DNA of 64,000 bases from Caulobacter sp031457805 (lineage in GTDB: Bacteria > Pseudomonadota > Alphaproteobacteria > Caulobacterales > Caulobacteraceae), in assembly GCF_031457805.1 (NCBI RefSeq), contig NZ_JAVDXI010000001.1, forward strand, positions 434,001 through 498,000. The letters are read 5' to 3'. The notes below the pieces were generated by a model, which saw only the letters and a program-made list of their open reading frames with translations, ran no database searches and was not told where the DNA came from. Made by a program: the position numbers and the translations under genes. Below are positions 63,750 to 64,000 of this stretch, one piece after another (position 1 is the stretch's first letter; the number at the start of each line of letters is the position of its first letter).

Positions 63750-63788
63750 TAGAGCTCCCGGCCTGACGAAGTCAGGTCGTGAGCTCTA
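63750..63788. terminator. Nested hairpin between convergent DUF1080 and LacI genes
   Basis: TAGAGCTC (63750-63757) pairs with GAGCTCTA (63781-63788), and inside it CCTGAC (63762-63767) pairs with GTCAGG (63771-63776) around GAA. The outer right arm contains the stop codon of the LacI-family gene on the minus strand. It may end transcription from both directions. Confidence 0.6.
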
Positions 63789-64000
63789 GCCCAGCGGCGC
63801 TGCGGTGCTGTCCCTGACCACCAGCTGGTGGGGCAGGGTGATGTTCTGAAGCGCGGTGGATCGTCCGGCGAGAATGTCGAGCAACAGCCGAACCACCTCG
63901 TGGCCGATCTGCTCCTTGGGCTGACGCACCGTGGTCAGCTTTGGGTGCAGGTATTCAGCGAAACGGATGTCGTCGAAGCCGACCAGCGAGATGTCGCGCG
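63786..64000 (-). CDS. LacI-family transcriptional regulator (C-terminal part, cut by window end)
   Basis: The last 71 codons of a regulator, ending at a TAG at 63786-63788; the gene runs off the window. The translated part contains DISLVGFDDIRFAEYLHP, KLTTVRQPKEQIGHEVV and LPHQLVVRDSTA, the typical C-terminal effector-binding and dimer region of LacI/GalR proteins (periplasmic-binding-protein fold). The N-terminal helix-turn-helix is not in view. It faces the DUF1080 gene convergently. It probably responds to a sugar. Confidence 0.85.
   Translation of the reverse strand, partial: RDISLVGFDDIRFAEYLHPKLTTVRQPKEQIGHEVVRLLLDILAGRSTALQNITLPHQLVVRDSTAAPLG

Overview
The window is GC-rich, densely coded chromosomal DNA from an alphaproteobacterium, most probably a Caulobacter or a close relative. 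Four things point there. GyrA and ParC both carry alanine where enterobacteria have the quinolone-determining serine. GANTC (CcrM-type) sites sit in intergenic regions. motB has no motA beside it. A secreted protein at 8653-10086 resembles the Caulobacter S-layer protein RsaA at both ends. I see no insertion sequence, prophage, CRISPR array or rRNA operon; there is one tRNA gene (Lys, UUU). Genes usually overlap by 1-4 bases or are a few bases apart, so most of the window is short operons. No gene-free stretch reaches 300 bases. The largest are about 254 bases (39642-39895), 242 (32693-32934) and 232 (454-685).

Layout. 1-3.2 kb: rplQ with its terminator, then era, an arylamine N-acetyltransferase and recO. 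3.2-11.6 kb: a Tat-exported PhoD-type phosphatase, parC, then two paralogous SxxK serine hydrolases flanking the RsaA-like gene. 11.7-14.4 kb: a quinone-reductase-like enzyme, a nitronate-monooxygenase-like enzyme and an SDR. 14.4-17.3 kb: bpt (N-end rule leucyltransferase), motB and a 3-hydroxyisobutyrate-dehydrogenase-family enzyme. 17.3-21.4 kb: biotin genes bioD-bioF divergent from bioA, followed by an EamA transporter. 21.4-27.8 kb: sodC, gyrA, coaD and three cyclophilins in a row. 27.8-32.7 kb: a membrane EEP hydrolase, a lipoprotein, queA-tgt (queuosine), a secreted protein and tRNA-Lys.

32.9-36.2 kb: sulfate transporter cysT-cysW-cysA without a binding-protein gene, and a PilZ-like protein. 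36.2-39.6 kb: a three-gene unit of circularly permuted ATP-grasp, alpha-E and transglutaminase-like proteins, a widespread set whose substrate is not known to me. 39.9-45.9 kb: tamA-tamB. 46.0-51.5 kb: an arginine succinyltransferase operon with an M20 hydrolase ahead of astA-astD-astB and a GNAT gene last. 51.5-54.5 kb: a membrane LytTR regulator, an acyltransferase and phhA. 54.6-58 kb: hspQ, then ppx/gppA-rlmE-potassium channel. 58-62.8 kb: guaB, MAPEG, an RsmB-type RNA methyltransferase and guaA. The window ends with a DUF1080 protein and the 3' end of a LacI-family regulator.

The points most worth a second look are these: the RsaA-like secreted protein between two recombinogenic paralogs; palindromic TAGAGC repeats that supply the TAG stop codons of three genes; replaced metal ligands in Tgt and SodC; the M20 hydrolase in an ast operon that lacks astE and astC here; the ATP-grasp/alpha-E/transglutaminase unit with a polyglutamine tail; and a ppx promoter with GANTC sites placed as in GcrA/CcrM-controlled promoters. 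All function calls are from reading the sequence and remembered family features; no database search was run.
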